Shown here: one piece after another, positions 26,631-41,600 of the stretch
How the letters are laid out: each line of letters starts with the position of its first letter
Position numbering within the stretch: the first letter of the stretch is position 1
Assembly (NCBI RefSeq): GCF_051020765.1
Contig: NC_134931.1
Location: forward strand, 19,050,810 to 19,114,809
Length of the DNA stretch: 64,000 nt
Origin: Lasioglossum baleicum
Lineage: Eukaryota > Arthropoda > Insecta > Hymenoptera > Halictidae
Direction of reading: 5' to 3'
The notes under the pieces: model-generated
What the model was told of the DNA's origin: nothing
What the model saw: only the letters and a program-made list of their open reading frames with translations
Databases searched by the model: none
Made by a program: the position numbers and the translations under genes

Positions 26631-29600
26631 AGACGTCTCTCCTCGTAGATACTCTCTTGAAATTTTTCGCGCGTCCTTCCGTCAATCTCGTTCGAAGAAA
26701 TCCGCTGAAGCTGCCTCCGTGCTTCGCCGGAAGCACGTCGACAGAGACTTGTCCCGACATATTACGAGGAACAGTTGCCGGAGACTCGCCGAATGCGTTT
26801 CCCCGGTCTCGCTTAAATTAAACCCTGCGGATTAACACGTTCGTAGTCGATAGACTGAGGACTTTTATGCAGAATGAAGATTGTGTCGACTAGGAACAGA
26901 GGTATACTGAGAAAAAAAGTAGTTAATTCAATAACACGCGTGTGTTATTGTCATTTTTTTACTTCGATGAATATCAATGTATTCTTTTCAATAGTATGAA
27001 ATTTAGAAGCAAATCGTGATGTATTTGAATTGTCTATCATGAGATGATTGAAAATATTATTCGATTCAATACCGTACATTATTATTCGTAATATATTTCT
27101 TTTTTTCCTTCAATCAGATATATTGTTAAAAAAATTTGAGAAATGTGTCTGACAAGAGCACAAACATGTCTATAATATCAATTGAAAAAGATGTTGCCAG
27201 AACATTAAATTATGACGATATACATATAATAGATGTGTTTGCAAACGAAAAAACGAGAAAAATTACATTGTAAAATATGCTGAACTGTTTTATGTTTTCA
27301 TTATATTATTTTAACATATACCTATGTTTTGTATTTCTTTTATCTTGTCGTTATTGAATATGAATAAAAATTTGTTCTTATTTAGGTTATAGATTATTTA
27401 TTCATACAAATACCTTGACGAATACATTATTGTTTATACAGGCAACTCATTTTGATGAGGTTAATAGTATTTCATATATTGCATTTAGCAAAATTTAATA
27501 TTTTTGCCATTATGTATTGGGTTACGGGGAGGCGCAAGTTAAACCTTGCCACAGGCGCTTCGTACCCTCGTTACGGCACTATACGAGCACGGTGCTTTTT
27601 TCATATTTTTGGAAAGTGTAAAATTTAATTGGGTCGCTGCTGACGAATGCAGCTTGTGGATGTGAAATGAATTTTTACATATCAGCAAGGAAAATTGCAA
27701 TTAAAAGAGGATGTGTTTTCGTTCGGTAAAATTGGCTCGAATAATCCACTTGTTCGTAAATCATTCTATAGTAGATCGTAGAAAATGAAAATAACAAAAT
27801 GTAATTCGCGACATTGTAAATCTGGTTATGGAAACGAGGATTTGCATAAAAATCCGCGGGCTAGTGCTATAATCAGAGCAGAAATTGTTTGCGGCGAATC
27901 GTACGATTTACGGCAGCCGCGGCTCAATGCGAATAAGGGTTAAATAAACTAATTTGCATTAACAGATACCGGTGGCTATGCGGCTGGTTTATGGACTTAA
28001 CAACTACCAGTTAAGAGGCTATTAATAAATTCGTTTTACCCCGGTAGCCAATTACATTTGTCTTTTACGTTTATTTAATCCTTGTACGCTGTCCTGGTAA
28101 TTGTGGCATTAATGACCCGTACATTATAAATTGCAATTTAGTCCGCAAAACTAGTCTATATATTTCTGCAAAGAACGATACGAACAATGTAAACGTGTTC
28201 GTTTCTCGATGAAATTGTTCGATCGGTGCACAGGTTATTCTCTTACATGAAATCGTTAAAATTGATGCAGAACCCATTTTTTCACGAGGGATGATGCGCG
28301 TATTTCATTTTTTTACGAAATCGTTAGGTCTTGTCGTAAAATTGGTAAAAAATAATGCGAACAAGTAGGTAGTGAGCAAACCCAATAGATTTCAGCATAA
28401 ACATCCTCATACTAGTCACGGCATTTTTGCAATTATCTCACTTCCGAAAAAATATTTTCTAATTTCCCTCGACGTGCACGTAAACAAGCATTTCAGCGAA
28501 CAAAAATTTTTCTGGTTCATCAACACCGCCACAATAGTCAAGATGTAAATATATTTGTTGCCTCCAAAAACAGGATTCAACATAACGCGCCCCCCCGAAT
28601 GAAAATCCAAAATTGATGAACAATGGAAAGCGAATGCACAAAGAGGATGCGTTCGAAGATCTTCGACTAAAATCAGGTTAATTACGACTGTTGTAGTAAA
28701 GCCGGCGTTCTCGGGCGGCGCTCGGCGGAATCAATTGAATCGCCGTTCAATAAATAAGTTAGCGAGAGGCAAACAAACTGGTCGAGTATGCAACGCCGTG
28801 AACAGAGCTAACTAAAATGCGATTCGAGGGAAAATACAACGATGATCGAGCCTCCGTGCGCGTGCTGGCAATTCCGAGGGGGGCTCTCTCGTTTTCAATT
28901 TCCTCGACGGCGATTCGCGGAACGGGATCTCCGTTGACTTGCCAAAAACACAGCTCGGGCAAAACAATTAACGATCTCGCTCTCTCCGTCTCTCCTGAGG
29001 TAAACGCCGTTCAATCCCACTTTCCCGATTTTACCGGAGTTCGGGGAGCCGTTTTAACGGTGCTCCGAACCAATCTATCGAACTTTCGAACAACGCCGGC
29101 CGATATAACGCGAGATATTCGGCGAGAGTGAGAGAGAAAGAGAGAGAGGGGGGGTAAAGAGAGAGCAAGCTGCCTCGGAACAAGTAACACAAGGGAATTA
29201 GATTCCGGGCGTAATCGGTCGGCGAGCGTGCACGCGGCTCTATCGCTGATTTAGTCATCTCGGCTCGGCTAATGACATATTAACGGGCTATTGAGCGCGC
29301 ATAGAAGCCGCTCGAGATGGAACAGGCCACGAACAAACTGCGCGAACGGGAAAAAGCGGAAAACCTGACCGGCGTCTTATCCGTGAAAAATTGAAGACTG
29401 GCCGCCATCAAGGAAAATGTTCTGACTCTCCTGACTTCAGCGATCTTCAGAGCCATTTGCGTTGCGATGTTAACGTGGCATCGTTGCCGATAACTCGGAT
29501 AATTCACTGAATTAATGGAAGAAATGATCGCTGCGGGGAATATAAGAATCGCACAGGAACAAGTGTTTCGAAACGTACCAGAGACGACTTCTGTTTGCAA

Positions 29601-32600
29601 TTTAGGATGACTCTAAAGGAACTTAACCACCCACGATGCGTTGCTTCCTACATTCGAAATGTGCTCGGTGTTCCTTCGACGATTTCATTCACGTATTCCC
29701 ATTCGCGAAAGAATGCTCGTAGCTCACGCGATAACGTCGCGATTCCGTTGCCGTGATGGCCTGTTTGCATAACGTGCCATTGACCATTAATCTCCTGCAG
29801 GGCCACATCATGGCGTCTGCAGGCCCTCGACTGGATTGCGTTTGATTCATCCCCTACACCACTTTCTTCGCTTATCGATTCAAAGCAGCTCTGCGGAGGC
29901 CTAACGACCACGTTCTAACATTTTATTCTGTAGTTAACTATCATGGAGAGAGACCTGAAAATTACTTTGGGACTCTGGACGTGTCGTAGAACCCGGAAAA
30001 TGGTTTCATAAATTTCGAACATTTCGTGGACACTGGGGATTTTACGTAAGACCCTAAAGTTTTCGTAGAATCTTCAAAAATATTCGCAAACCTTGCTACT
30101 CGCCTCTTAAAATTTCTGCGGAACGAGGCCTCTCTCCGTTAGCCTCTAAAGGTTTCCGTAGAATCTCCAACATATTTTCGCAACCCCTAAAATTTTTGTA
30201 GACCCTCAAACCTTCTTCCCCGGATCTTAAACCGTTCTCAACGACCCCTAAAATTTTCGTAGAGCGCGCAAAATATTCTCGCACACCCTATCATTCTTTT
30301 ACGGAACCCTAAAATTATCATAGCTCGTGAAAATTTTTCCCTGGCCCTAAAACATTTTCACGGGCCCCTAAAATCTTCGTAGAACTCGTAGAATATTTTC
30401 GTGAATCTTAAATAATTTTCGTGAGTCGGAAAATCTTTGTTGAACCTCCAGAAACCTCTGTCGACGAAGAACAGAGGCTCTGTGACGTTTCTACAAAATA
30501 AAAATATGAAACACACATTAATCCTTGTGCATCAATTTTTTTTAGTGATGTTTAACCTTCTTCTTCGTAAAGAAATGTTACTGGAAGTTTTCAACTCGTT
30601 ACATCGCGCAGCTTCAGCGATTCTGCAGACGCTCTCAATAGTTCGTCGACACCCAGTATAAATTGGCTTTCGCAAGCACTTATCTCGCCGCCGGAAACGT
30701 TTGGCTGTATGTGCGAAGCAAACGGCTTAGCAGCCGACTTAAGAGGCATCAAAAAATAGACGGGCGAAGGTTAAGCGTTTCTAAAGAAGCACCGAGCCTG
30801 AAAATCTCAGAGTAACGACGCCGGCTCTCCCAGCTGACATTCAATTTCCCCGATAATCGAAATTAGCAATCCGCGTGATGGAAGTTCTTTGATTCGGCGG
30901 AATTCTCATCTTTTTATTTTCTCCTTGTTGCCCGGGAACAGTTTGCAAGAGAGCGCGGACTTTAAAACGGGTTCTTCAATTTCCTGGATTATCGAAGCAC
31001 TGCCATCCATTGGGCAAACTTTCTGCATAGATAATGTAATCTGTTAACTATCCTCGGCTAATAATGTAAGTAACCGCGTCTTTTCTCTCGATTTTCCAGA
31101 AGCGTTAAAAGCATTTTCCGAGTGCTAAAAGTGGCTGTTCTATCCAAATTTTTAACCGACTTCGAAAAAGGAGGGGGTTACTCAATTCAATCTGTAAATA
31201 ATATCTGTATTAATTACGATTTTATTTGCGAAAATATAGGGTGATGACACCGTTGTGAACTCCGCTGAATGTTAGATATTAGGAACAGTAACGACGCGAC
31301 GTCGTTACCGTTATCGATTGCGGCTTTCAGATATTTATAAATTACGATTTGGCATGTGACGGCTGACAGAGATAAAAAAAAGTGTGAAATAAAAGAAAAC
31401 TTAAAAAAAAAAATTAAACCGACTTCGAAAAAACGCACTAAAAGGTATGAAATAATTTCCATTTAATTTATGTGAATACACACACGAACTTAAATACAAT
31501 ACAATCTTTTCGGAAGCGGCGCAAAAATTAAAAATTTTCCAAATGACAGATGTTGCTGATTTCGTAATTTCCAGTGTCGAAAATTTTCAATTTTGCGCCG
31601 CCTCCGAAAAGATTGTATTGCATTTAAGTTCGTGTGTATATTCACATAAATTAAATGGAAATTATTTTATACTTTCTAGTGCGTTTTTTCGAAGTCGGTT
31701 TAATTTCTTTTTATAACATTTTTTTTATCCATTCTTTTTACAATGTGCATCCAAAGAAATAAATTTATTGAGTCTCTCGGATGCATCTTTACAATCTCGA
31801 TAAAATTTTCACGCATCCTAAACCTAGTGTTAAAAAAGTTGAAAAACGTGTCAGTAACAACGTTCTATATTTAGTGGTACACGGTCAGCTATAAGAACTA
31901 TGCATATGGAATCAATACTCTTACCTAACCAGAGCCAACTCAGACACGTCGCAAACCCAGCCCAAACAATCCGCCATCATCGAAGCGACGCGGCGCGACG
32001 TGCAAAATAGGCCAGAATTTTGAGACACGGACGCCATTGCAACGATTTCAACGTCGACAAGACACGCGATCTTGCATCGAGGGTAGAACACCCGAGTCGA
32101 GAGATACCATCTACTCTTATTACTTCTCCGAGTAGAATGCCAAACGAGATCGTGACGTACACCTCGATGTAATTCGCGACAACGACGTTTACGCCGCAGA
32201 ATGCGTTTGCCACACCTTGTCTGCATCACACGAGATGATTCAGAAGTCACCGTTCCCGAAGAACGGCACACCTGGCAGAGACTCCATGAAAAATACTCCG
32301 AACACTATAGCACAAATGTACAAATGTACGCGAAACATTTCCTACGGAGATAATAATCCATGATATTATATATTTCATTATTCTAACAATAGTAAATGAT
32401 CAATATACAACCCGCCAGTATTTTATTATATTCATTTATTATGTCCAGTATTATTTAAGACGTTCATTTGTAATCTCGTTCTCCAAGTCAACAATTTTTA
32501 GTACGCAGTTTAAAAAATATAGTATATTTTTTCATCAAGATTTAGAATGCACAATGGTCTTTATAAAATAATCTGGGAGAATGAGAGATTAAAATTTTGA

Positions 32601-35600
32601 ATTCGTATAAAATAATTTTTAAAAATGATTTGTGGATTTTGATCCTTTACAATTCATTCGAAAAGAGTTCAATTTAGAAAAATTCGCTACAGAATGAACT
32701 TCTTCCGTAGCTGATAATCATTTTCTGTGACGAACTAAAAAGCGAAAATACTCGGAAAAGACGTGTTCTTTTCCGAAGAAGAGGACAATACACTCTTCTC
32801 CACTGTTTCTAATGTCCGACAGTTAAATTGCGTAGAAGCTTTTGGATAGGGATCGCACAAAAGGCGAGTGCATCCTACTAATCTTTGAAAAAACGCGCGT
32901 CAGTGTGTTCGCGCGTTCCCGAACTCCAATCCGAAAGATGAAAAATGATTCCTTCAGTGGTTTAAACTCCAATTACTTAGATAAACGTGTCTGAAAAGGT
33001 AGTCGCGTCCCGGTGTTTTCAATCCGAGCCGGTGTTTCCACGTTTCCAGCGCTTTTAATCTGAAACATGGCCGGGAAACGCGCGGGCTCAGCGACTCGTG
33101 GGCTCCGTGGGCGCGCGAATCCGTGGCTCCCTGTCTTTTCTGTCTTGTGTCTTTCTCGAGTCCGCAACAAGAGATGCTTTTACAGATCCCCCTTTCTGCT
33201 CGCGAGGCGGTCCAAGTGGAACCAGGTTTTTGACTCCCTTTCTGTTCCCGTTTCCGCTTCTTCCGCGGCGGCTGTCGGATCATTGTACGTTCCAAGCTGT
33301 GACACAGAATTCTGACAACGCGAAGAGACACACTGCCTGCGACTCCGCGGAATTGGACGTAACTATCTTCGTTTGTCTCCGTTGTTGACAGATTTTATGC
33401 ATGATCGTACGACGCGACGTTTCCAAAGTAGTTGTGGAGGATTTTCTTTCGATATCGCAGAGGCTGCTCGAATTATTTTATGTACCACGCTTATGTTAGC
33501 TTGCCGAGTTGTCGTTGTATGCGTAAAATCTTGTAATCGAATCTTAACACGTTCGCTGCCGAGCTCAAGAACATGAAAATACTCCGAGTTTGATCGTATG
33601 TGGCGCACAGTGGGGAAAAGTGACCTAACTCGATTCAAAAAGAAATAACTTTCGATAGAAATGAGGTAGAACAATGAATTTTCTTTTAAATTAAAGCTGA
33701 AACTTTGCAGAATATGGGAAAAATAGGGAGATTACGGTACGAATGGTTTTTAACCTTGAGAAAATTCGTTAAATTTTCACAATTTCAAGAAAATGTGGTT
33801 TCTCCGTTACCACGGGCGGAAAAATTTTTTTAAAATTTTTGCTATATATCATTTCACGTAGATTTTTTCACGCTGATTTCAAATCTGGTCTCAAAATTTG
33901 TCTACGACCTCTGGTTTCTTCAAGAAATCGATTTTTGTGAACAGAACTAATGTAATCATTTTTCGTTGAAATGATTTGATAACCCACTAGTTTGAAGGTA
34001 TATTGTATTCTCATATATAAAACACAATAAAATTAAACATAATGAAGTATTTGAACGTTTATTTGACACTACTGCACTACTGGAAATGCCTATAAAATGG
34101 TGACATAACTTAACGGACACACCCTGCACATTCTTGCGAAGCATAAAATATCAAAGTCAACCACTTCAATCATCTAGAGTATTTTAAAGAAGGTTACTGT
34201 TGCAATGAAAGTGTATTTCAGACATCTATGAGGTTTATATTTTATAATCTCTTCTATAGTAAGAATTATTGACGCTCAAGTGAAAAAAAATGTGTTTTAC
34301 ACAGTCGGTGATTTCCTAAACTACGGTTGCTTAATAGTGATTGAACGAAGCTACATTGCAAAGTTTCGACATTTCAATATTTCAGCCAATGTTCAAGAAA
34401 GTAGACGTTTCGTTCCACACAGTGTTCCCTTTTTCCTCGCCCCGCAACCGTCTTAATACGGTTATTTATTGGCCGATTTACACCACCGGACGAGTCCCTC
34501 GCCCCACAGATCCGGATAATCCATTTCTGCTGAGGAATCGCCCGCGGAAAAATTCCCAGCGACCGGGAAAGCCGAGTGAAAAATATGAAGACGCTCGAGT
34601 CGTACGTTCTTGTGAACAGAATACGAATTTATGAGCTTCTTTTTCGGAAAAAGAAAATCTGGAGCGGCGGTTCTGAACACGTCTTCCAGCATGCGACAGT
34701 TAAATTATGGTCTGTTTTTCGAAAGAAGATAAGTGAAGTCGTAGTAGTTGTCTTTCCTACACATATCACTTCGGACTTGCAACATACGAGTAGAATCAGC
34801 TTTTCCAAAATAGAAAACGAATTCTTCACTTTGGAAAAAGAACAAATGTGGGGCGTTGATTTTTTATCCTTTTTCTTCTTGTCACGTCGCGTCGTGCAGT
34901 CGAATTATAGTTCGTTTTACAAAAGAAGATAGCCGAGTAATAGTTGCTACGTTATCCAATCAGAACATAATTACACATGCGCAATTGCAACGAAGAAACA
35001 ATGAAAAATGAGCAAGATTTAAATGATTTCTCTGAAAGATGAGTTGCCAAATAAAATAAAGACCGTGCTCCAGTCACGGGCAACGTCGGACCGCAAAAAT
35101 GCATTTTCAATGCAATCAGAACGACGAAACTAATTTCGCAAACCCGCGCGGCAAATACAATAACGTAATTGGCAAAAGTAATCTGCCACACATATTTACA
35201 TTACACTCGACCGGTCCCGCATCGCGTCGTCATCAATTACCGATTGCCAATTAAATTACTTAAATTCCATACTTTAAAATGGCCATCGATCGCGCCGAAT
35301 CGTTCGACCCCGTATTATCGAAATTTCACTGTACGCTTACTTCGACCATCGAAACGCGAAATGCAAAAATTTCGGCGAGAAAATGATTTCCGCTCGACAA
35401 TTCGCTCTACAAACATGTCCCGCAGCAAATAATCCTGTTCCGTGCACCCGATTTCTAGAGAATACCGAAAAAGAGCGATATTTTTCCCTCCTTTGTTGAT
35501 GCTTTCAGCAAATTGGAAACGGTAGCCGAAAATGTGTTGCGCTCGATTAAATTTTTATCCGGCAGTTTTTCGGAACGATTTTTCAGCTCGTCGAATTCGT

Positions 35601-38600
35601 GGCGATAGGTACCGTGATTGGCGTTCGCGGCCGAGTTCACGGTGAAAGGATCTCCCTTTCCCAGTTAATTGGAGTTGCGTGACGAGTCGTCGTAAACAAA
35701 GTGAACTGATCACAAATTCCTGCAAGTGCCGGTCTTTGTCATTAAAAGACGAACACCCACGAGAGACGCCATTTTCTCGGCTATAAACGGAACACGCGGC
35801 GAGAGAAGGCTTAAGCCGTGGTCGCGTGCGCGAGCATAATCCCTGCCGCAACTATCCTCCGGGGAACCGTGGCCTCTTCGATCCTTAAATCCCGGTTGCC
35901 ACTGCCGATTTTGGTAGTGTGTCAAATCGTTGTCACCCCCCGCATGGTCGAAAATTCTCCTTCTCGTAAAACAAAGGACACTTGAGAGAGAGATGCTTTG
36001 TCGAAATCCCTGTATGCATAGTGGAATTAAAATGCTGGAAGATTTTCAGCAATAAATCCCAACTTCCCCAAACAATCTCCACGGTTATTTAAAAGAATCT
36101 CACGCTCTCCAAATTACGTAAAAGGAATCATGAAATTCTTCGGAATCGTCTGGGAAAGTGGAGGCTCGCTGAAGGAATGATTGCCAGAGGAGACAACCCG
36201 TGTAAATTCAGTTACGTAGGGAATAACGTTATCTCTGGCAGCGTGGTCTGGCAGTGAACGCGTTAATAAAAAGAAAGGAGAACAAGAAGACGATGAAGAG
36301 GAGGAAGAGTCAGGGAATCGAAGAAGCTGCTCGTCGATCAATATGTTGCAACCTTCCGGCACTAAAGCGGTCCGCAGCAGCGTTATAAAACGCGACACGT
36401 ATCGGAGATAGTTCTGCGGTCTGGGGTGTACGGTGCAACCTCCATCCCGGCTTGGCTTCGTTCTTATCGATGCAGAATCGACGATACGAGGCGAGGCAAG
36501 TCGTCGTAGAGCATCTTGAAGGGATAGGGGGGTCGCGTTTCGGTCAACGTCAGCGTCTGAAAACTGTGGTATACGAGGAGGCGCGGGTGTCGCGTGTGCC
36601 CGAAGCTCCTTAAGGCTCTGCGGTCAGATTCGCTTTAAGTGCATTAAGTAAATCCACTTAGATCGAATCTTATATAAAACATCGGCTAATCAGCTTTAAA
36701 TGGCTGCGTGGCGGCCGCGTGTCAAAGGAAACTGACTCGAAATCTCTCCTGATCTTGACACCGGCACTCTCTCGCTTCCCGTTCCCTCTGAACAAACCTA
36801 TCGGTTGTCCCGGCATAACCACTAGACGCAGCAGTTGCTGATTTACGACGATTTTTTCAGTCAGTGGATTTATACTGTGTTTTATGAGAGACCCGACATT
36901 ATATGTATAGCTCTCGCTGCTAAGTAAATCGTTCTCCTATCTGGTATTAAAGAATTCTCTGATTTTTTAAAATAATTTAGAAACTTTAGACATCGTTTTA
37001 ATGGCCCAGGAAAGTATTTTAAGAACTTGTCCTCGTGAAGATTGTTCGACACCTTTTTCCGGCTTTAAAGCGATTAGAAAGCAGCGACGTTAATCGGGTG
37101 AAAGAAAGTGTCAATTTCTAAAGAAAATTGAAAGAAGCCTGCAGCAAGTTAATCGTAACGTGTTTGAAAAAAATATGCGAAGAATGTTGTGAGAAAGATG
37201 ACAACGCCGGCCATGTGACATTACGACGATCATCTCGGATCCATTTAGGCGCGGTCAAAAAACAAGTTAATCATACAATCTCGTTCAACATTATACTTTA
37301 GAGCCAGGTGATAAAGAATTGCAAAGTACCAAGGACATTACAGAGTACCATTCGCAGATGGCGGATACGTTTTTACCGTAATCAATTTTTTCGAACCCAG
37401 AAAACTTGCGCGTTACGTCGTGCTTTAAAGTAAACGGATGAAGTCATTAGCGTCCGTGAAATGAAGTAACAAGCGTGTAACACAACGTCATAACCGCGAA
37501 CGAGATAAGTTCCATGATACACCGGATAGAAGTCATAATTACGATTATTACTCATCCCGTCTTCGAAAAAGTTCCTTTCGAATACAGCATTCGATACTGC
37601 CTACTGTAATCGAGCAATCATAAACCGTTCCCTCAAAAATAAACGAGAAATGGATAATCCAGATACACAGAAGATATACTCGCTGGTTATGCCAATGCAA
37701 CGAGCACATATCCTGTAACGACACAGTTTACCTCGAAATGAAAAGCTTCTGTTCACTTCACCTTCAATATTCGAGACGATATCGACCAAGTACATGCAAC
37801 GACTTTCCGAGACGCTCGATCGAACGGGGCGTATGGTCGCTCGTATTTTTAAGGTTTGTTCACAACTCCGCAACTGAGACGACGCCAACCACTTCTGGGA
37901 ATAAACTATGTATCGTTTTTCAATGATGTGGAGCGAATTTTCCACCCAATATGCTTTAGAAGATCGCCGAACTGTACTAATTTCCCGAGCATTACGACGA
38001 AGAAGCGAAATGTCGATTTTAAGGGCACTTAGGCCATTTGAGGGTACATGCGGAGGGCCGGAGAAGGTTCACATTGTAGTGTGTGAAAAACGGGTCGCGT
38101 GATTCAACTCCCGGCTTACAAGGAGAAGGTACGGTCATGGGGTCTCAGATTTTCTCGAAAGTTTACATACTGGTAGATTTCGTTCTCCTGTTTATGAAAA
38201 TCTAGCATTATAGGGTCAGATACTCAATAACTTTCGAGAGATTAACACTTTACCTACCGGAAGCCTATTACATAATAGGATTTTCAATAATTGTTTGTAA
38301 TAATTCTTTCACATTGCAATCTTAAATGAAACTATTAGATGACGTTGTTGAGGGTGACCTGTTAGTTCACAATGAAAATTGTTGTCGCTATTGAAGGTTC
38401 CATTAAAAAGTGTTTAGCCATGTACCATAGATTTTTCAAAATTATGCAATAATCACTTTATTGTATTTTGTATGTAATGCATGGCTTTTGTTATTCTTCT
38501 TTCCTTTTCAGGCACGGTTGATGAAGTTAATATTTATTTAGATCAGGCCTGGCCAACCCAAATGGTTTCACGGGCCACTTTGATGACGCGTAATGTTACA

Positions 38601-41600
38601 GCGGGCCGTACTTTAGGTAAACATGCTTTTAAAAAATATAATACAAATACAAAATGAATAAAACTTTATTGTTACACTATGATTCAATATAATTAACTCT
38701 CGAGTCTTAATTTGAGGGCAAACAAATTGATATTGCTTCAATTTCTACAAGTGGAAAAAATACCATAAAGTTGTCCTGTTTTCTCTGTACCAAAAAAGAT
38801 GTCCCTTTAAGGGTTGTTCGCACTGTTTCGATGAAAATGAATTCGCATAAAATATTTCTCGGCGATAAAGCACCACCGTGCACGTTCCACCAACGAATAA
38901 TGACCATTCTTCAACGCGGGGAACTATTCCACAAACGCGATCGCGTTCAGGGAAAACAATGAGCAGGTTCGTTTCGGTTGGCGCGTGAAAAATCGCCGTT
39001 CTATTCGTCAAATTAGTCAGGGTGCACGGGAGGAACGCCGAAATTGAGGTCGTCGAGGCACCTGTTAATTTACAAGCAGTCGGTGCTGCTGCTGCAGCAA
39101 CTGCTTCCCGTCGACGTTTGTTATTTGAATGGTCCTTGCGGCCTCTTCGACGATTTATTAACACGGTATTGTTAAACCTCTTCAAGCGTTCGCAAATAGA
39201 ACCAGGGGGCGTTTTCGCGTGTGGTTATTTCCCGACACCGACCAGGAAAACGCGTTCGAAGTCGGACAATACTGAACGATCAATTTTGTTCCTTCTACCA
39301 GCGCAGGATGAGGAAACAGGTGTTGCAACCGCGGTCGATCAACAGGAATTATCGTGCAACAGCTACAGGGTGTAAGCTAGTTTTACGAATTTCGGGACAG
39401 TTATTGATAATGCGCATGAGAAGTGACATGGACGAAGTAAAGATAAAGTGCCGATGATTTTTAAGCGCATTCTCGAGAAGTATTCGATAGAAGTAACTCC
39501 TATGAATTTTAAGCTGATCCTTCAGAGATTCTTTCGTCTACTGTCTCCCCGGCGAATAATCTCTTTGCCAAACAACTATCCAGCGAAAGCCGGGGCAAAG
39601 GTCGATATGCAATTTAAACTAAAAACTTCTAAGTTTAAATACGCAGGGAGGAGTTTGGCTGACTTCGATTCAAATGAACCCTGCCTGCGAACTTTAGTTT
39701 TCATCCTCTTAGCCCCACTGCGTTACTGACCTGTTTGTGTTCTTATTTATTTAGAGCCTGCTCCAAATTCAAAGAATATTTTCAGGTTGCTAATATTAAC
39801 ACGCTCGTAACGGAGTAATAAATTGTTTATCATTTCTGTAAGCAGCGTCCCCGTGCAAGATTACATTTATCTTAACATGCCAACGTCGTGAACACAATAT
39901 TGAATTACATTTCATCCCGTTTCTCACATTTGCGCACGATATAACAACCTACCAGAAGCGAGAGTACAAAATAATATTTTTTCCAGTAAGTAGATATGGG
40001 AAGCAAGAAACAGACGTCTCGGGAATAATATATTTCCGTTTCCTCGGTTCACGAATACCGTCTCGGGAATTCGAGTAGCAATCTTTCCTTTGTGATCCGC
40101 ACGAAACAATTTTATTCCACCCTTTTTACTTCCATTTGCATAAACCCGGGTCCGAGGAACTCTCTCTCTCTCTCTCTCTTTCTGCAGTGCAATCATTTCA
40201 TGCGTGCTTTGTAAAATAATAAGCTTTATTCGCCTCGTTATTCGTGAAGAAACGGGCTCGATATTCCAATGAATTGTAAATAACAAGCTCCCGCGGAGAA
40301 ATGTTGATCTCGCGAAAGAAGGGAGACACAATTTAATGTCCCGGCGAATTTGAAGTATCGAATCTCGCCCGGGGAATTTTCCTCGGGCTTCGTGTTCCAT
40401 AGTTCGGGACCGCTATGGCAAACTAATAGCGGGGCTGAATCGACTAGTCGACACGGAATTATCGTCGGTCATTAATCTTCCGCGAACCTTTAACGAAATT
40501 TGTTGCCGCTTCGACGTCCCTGCAAAGTGCATCCTCCATCTACCGGCGGCAGCCGCATCGATCTACTTTATTAACAATTAAAAATATGGGCTCGGGACCG
40601 CTACTTCGACGCTCTCTCTCTCTCTCTCTGGTAAAACGCTACGAGGTAGGTGCGTTTACAGATTTATTATATTCGGAAGTAATGAGATATATTCTATTTA
40701 TTCTTTCTATTACAGTGGTCGATTAACTAAGTTCGCTAGTTGGCTACTGATTTTATGTATTTTTAGTAAGGTGGAGTGGACTAGTTTTTGCAAAATTGGA
40801 CTTTAAACTGATGTATTTTCAGTCTGGTATGTAAAAACTTAACGTTCGTGGTATCAAACTCTTGCCACAGTTATTACTGATGAATTAGTATTATGCAGGA
40901 TTCTAATCTTGCTTGAAAATTATCATTTTGATAGGATATTGTACAAAGTGTCAACTAGGATGGGGCAAGTGCGTCTTTGAGAGTTAAAAATTCTTCCAAA
41001 CCTTGTTTCGAGTGCTACGGGGCAAGAAAAGAATGATTAACAAGCCTGCTATAAAATGCTTCTTGTTGCATTAAATTATATTGTTTAGTTCTATGATTAA
41101 CCATACAGTACGCACTTACCCCACCGTGATAGTACGCACTTGCCCCGTGTACTAATATTTACGGGGCAAGAGCATCTTAGTGTTTTTCCCAATAAATTTT
41201 ACAAAATACAACAAAAACGGTTTATTTAATGTAAACCTACATCAATATTTGTTGTACTTACCTAAAATAACAACACAGAATATACTAATAACTTGTAAAC
41301 TACTGCACGTTTCAGGGTAACCTCAAAGTTGTACGTGTACCTCGCACGTGACTGTTTGCCATTGGTTGATTTAAACGAGGAAAACACCTTTATTCTTGGG
41401 CGACATCTATGTCGAATAATTCATACTAATTTATACTACATTAATAAATACAAGCTAGAGAAATTACGTTCATATTGTAATAAAAATAACCAATTAACGC
41501 ACTTAACCCACTCCACCCTATCCTATATAAATGAACGCGTTTTAGAGCCAATGAAATTACTGTCGTATTCTTCAGTGCCGTATTCTTTACCACGTACACT

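Noticed and set aside
31921..32271. 116-codon minus-strand ORF in Appl intron 1
   Set aside because: The segment is GC-richer than its surroundings and might be an old retroelement piece, but I recognise no motif in any frame and cannot place borders.
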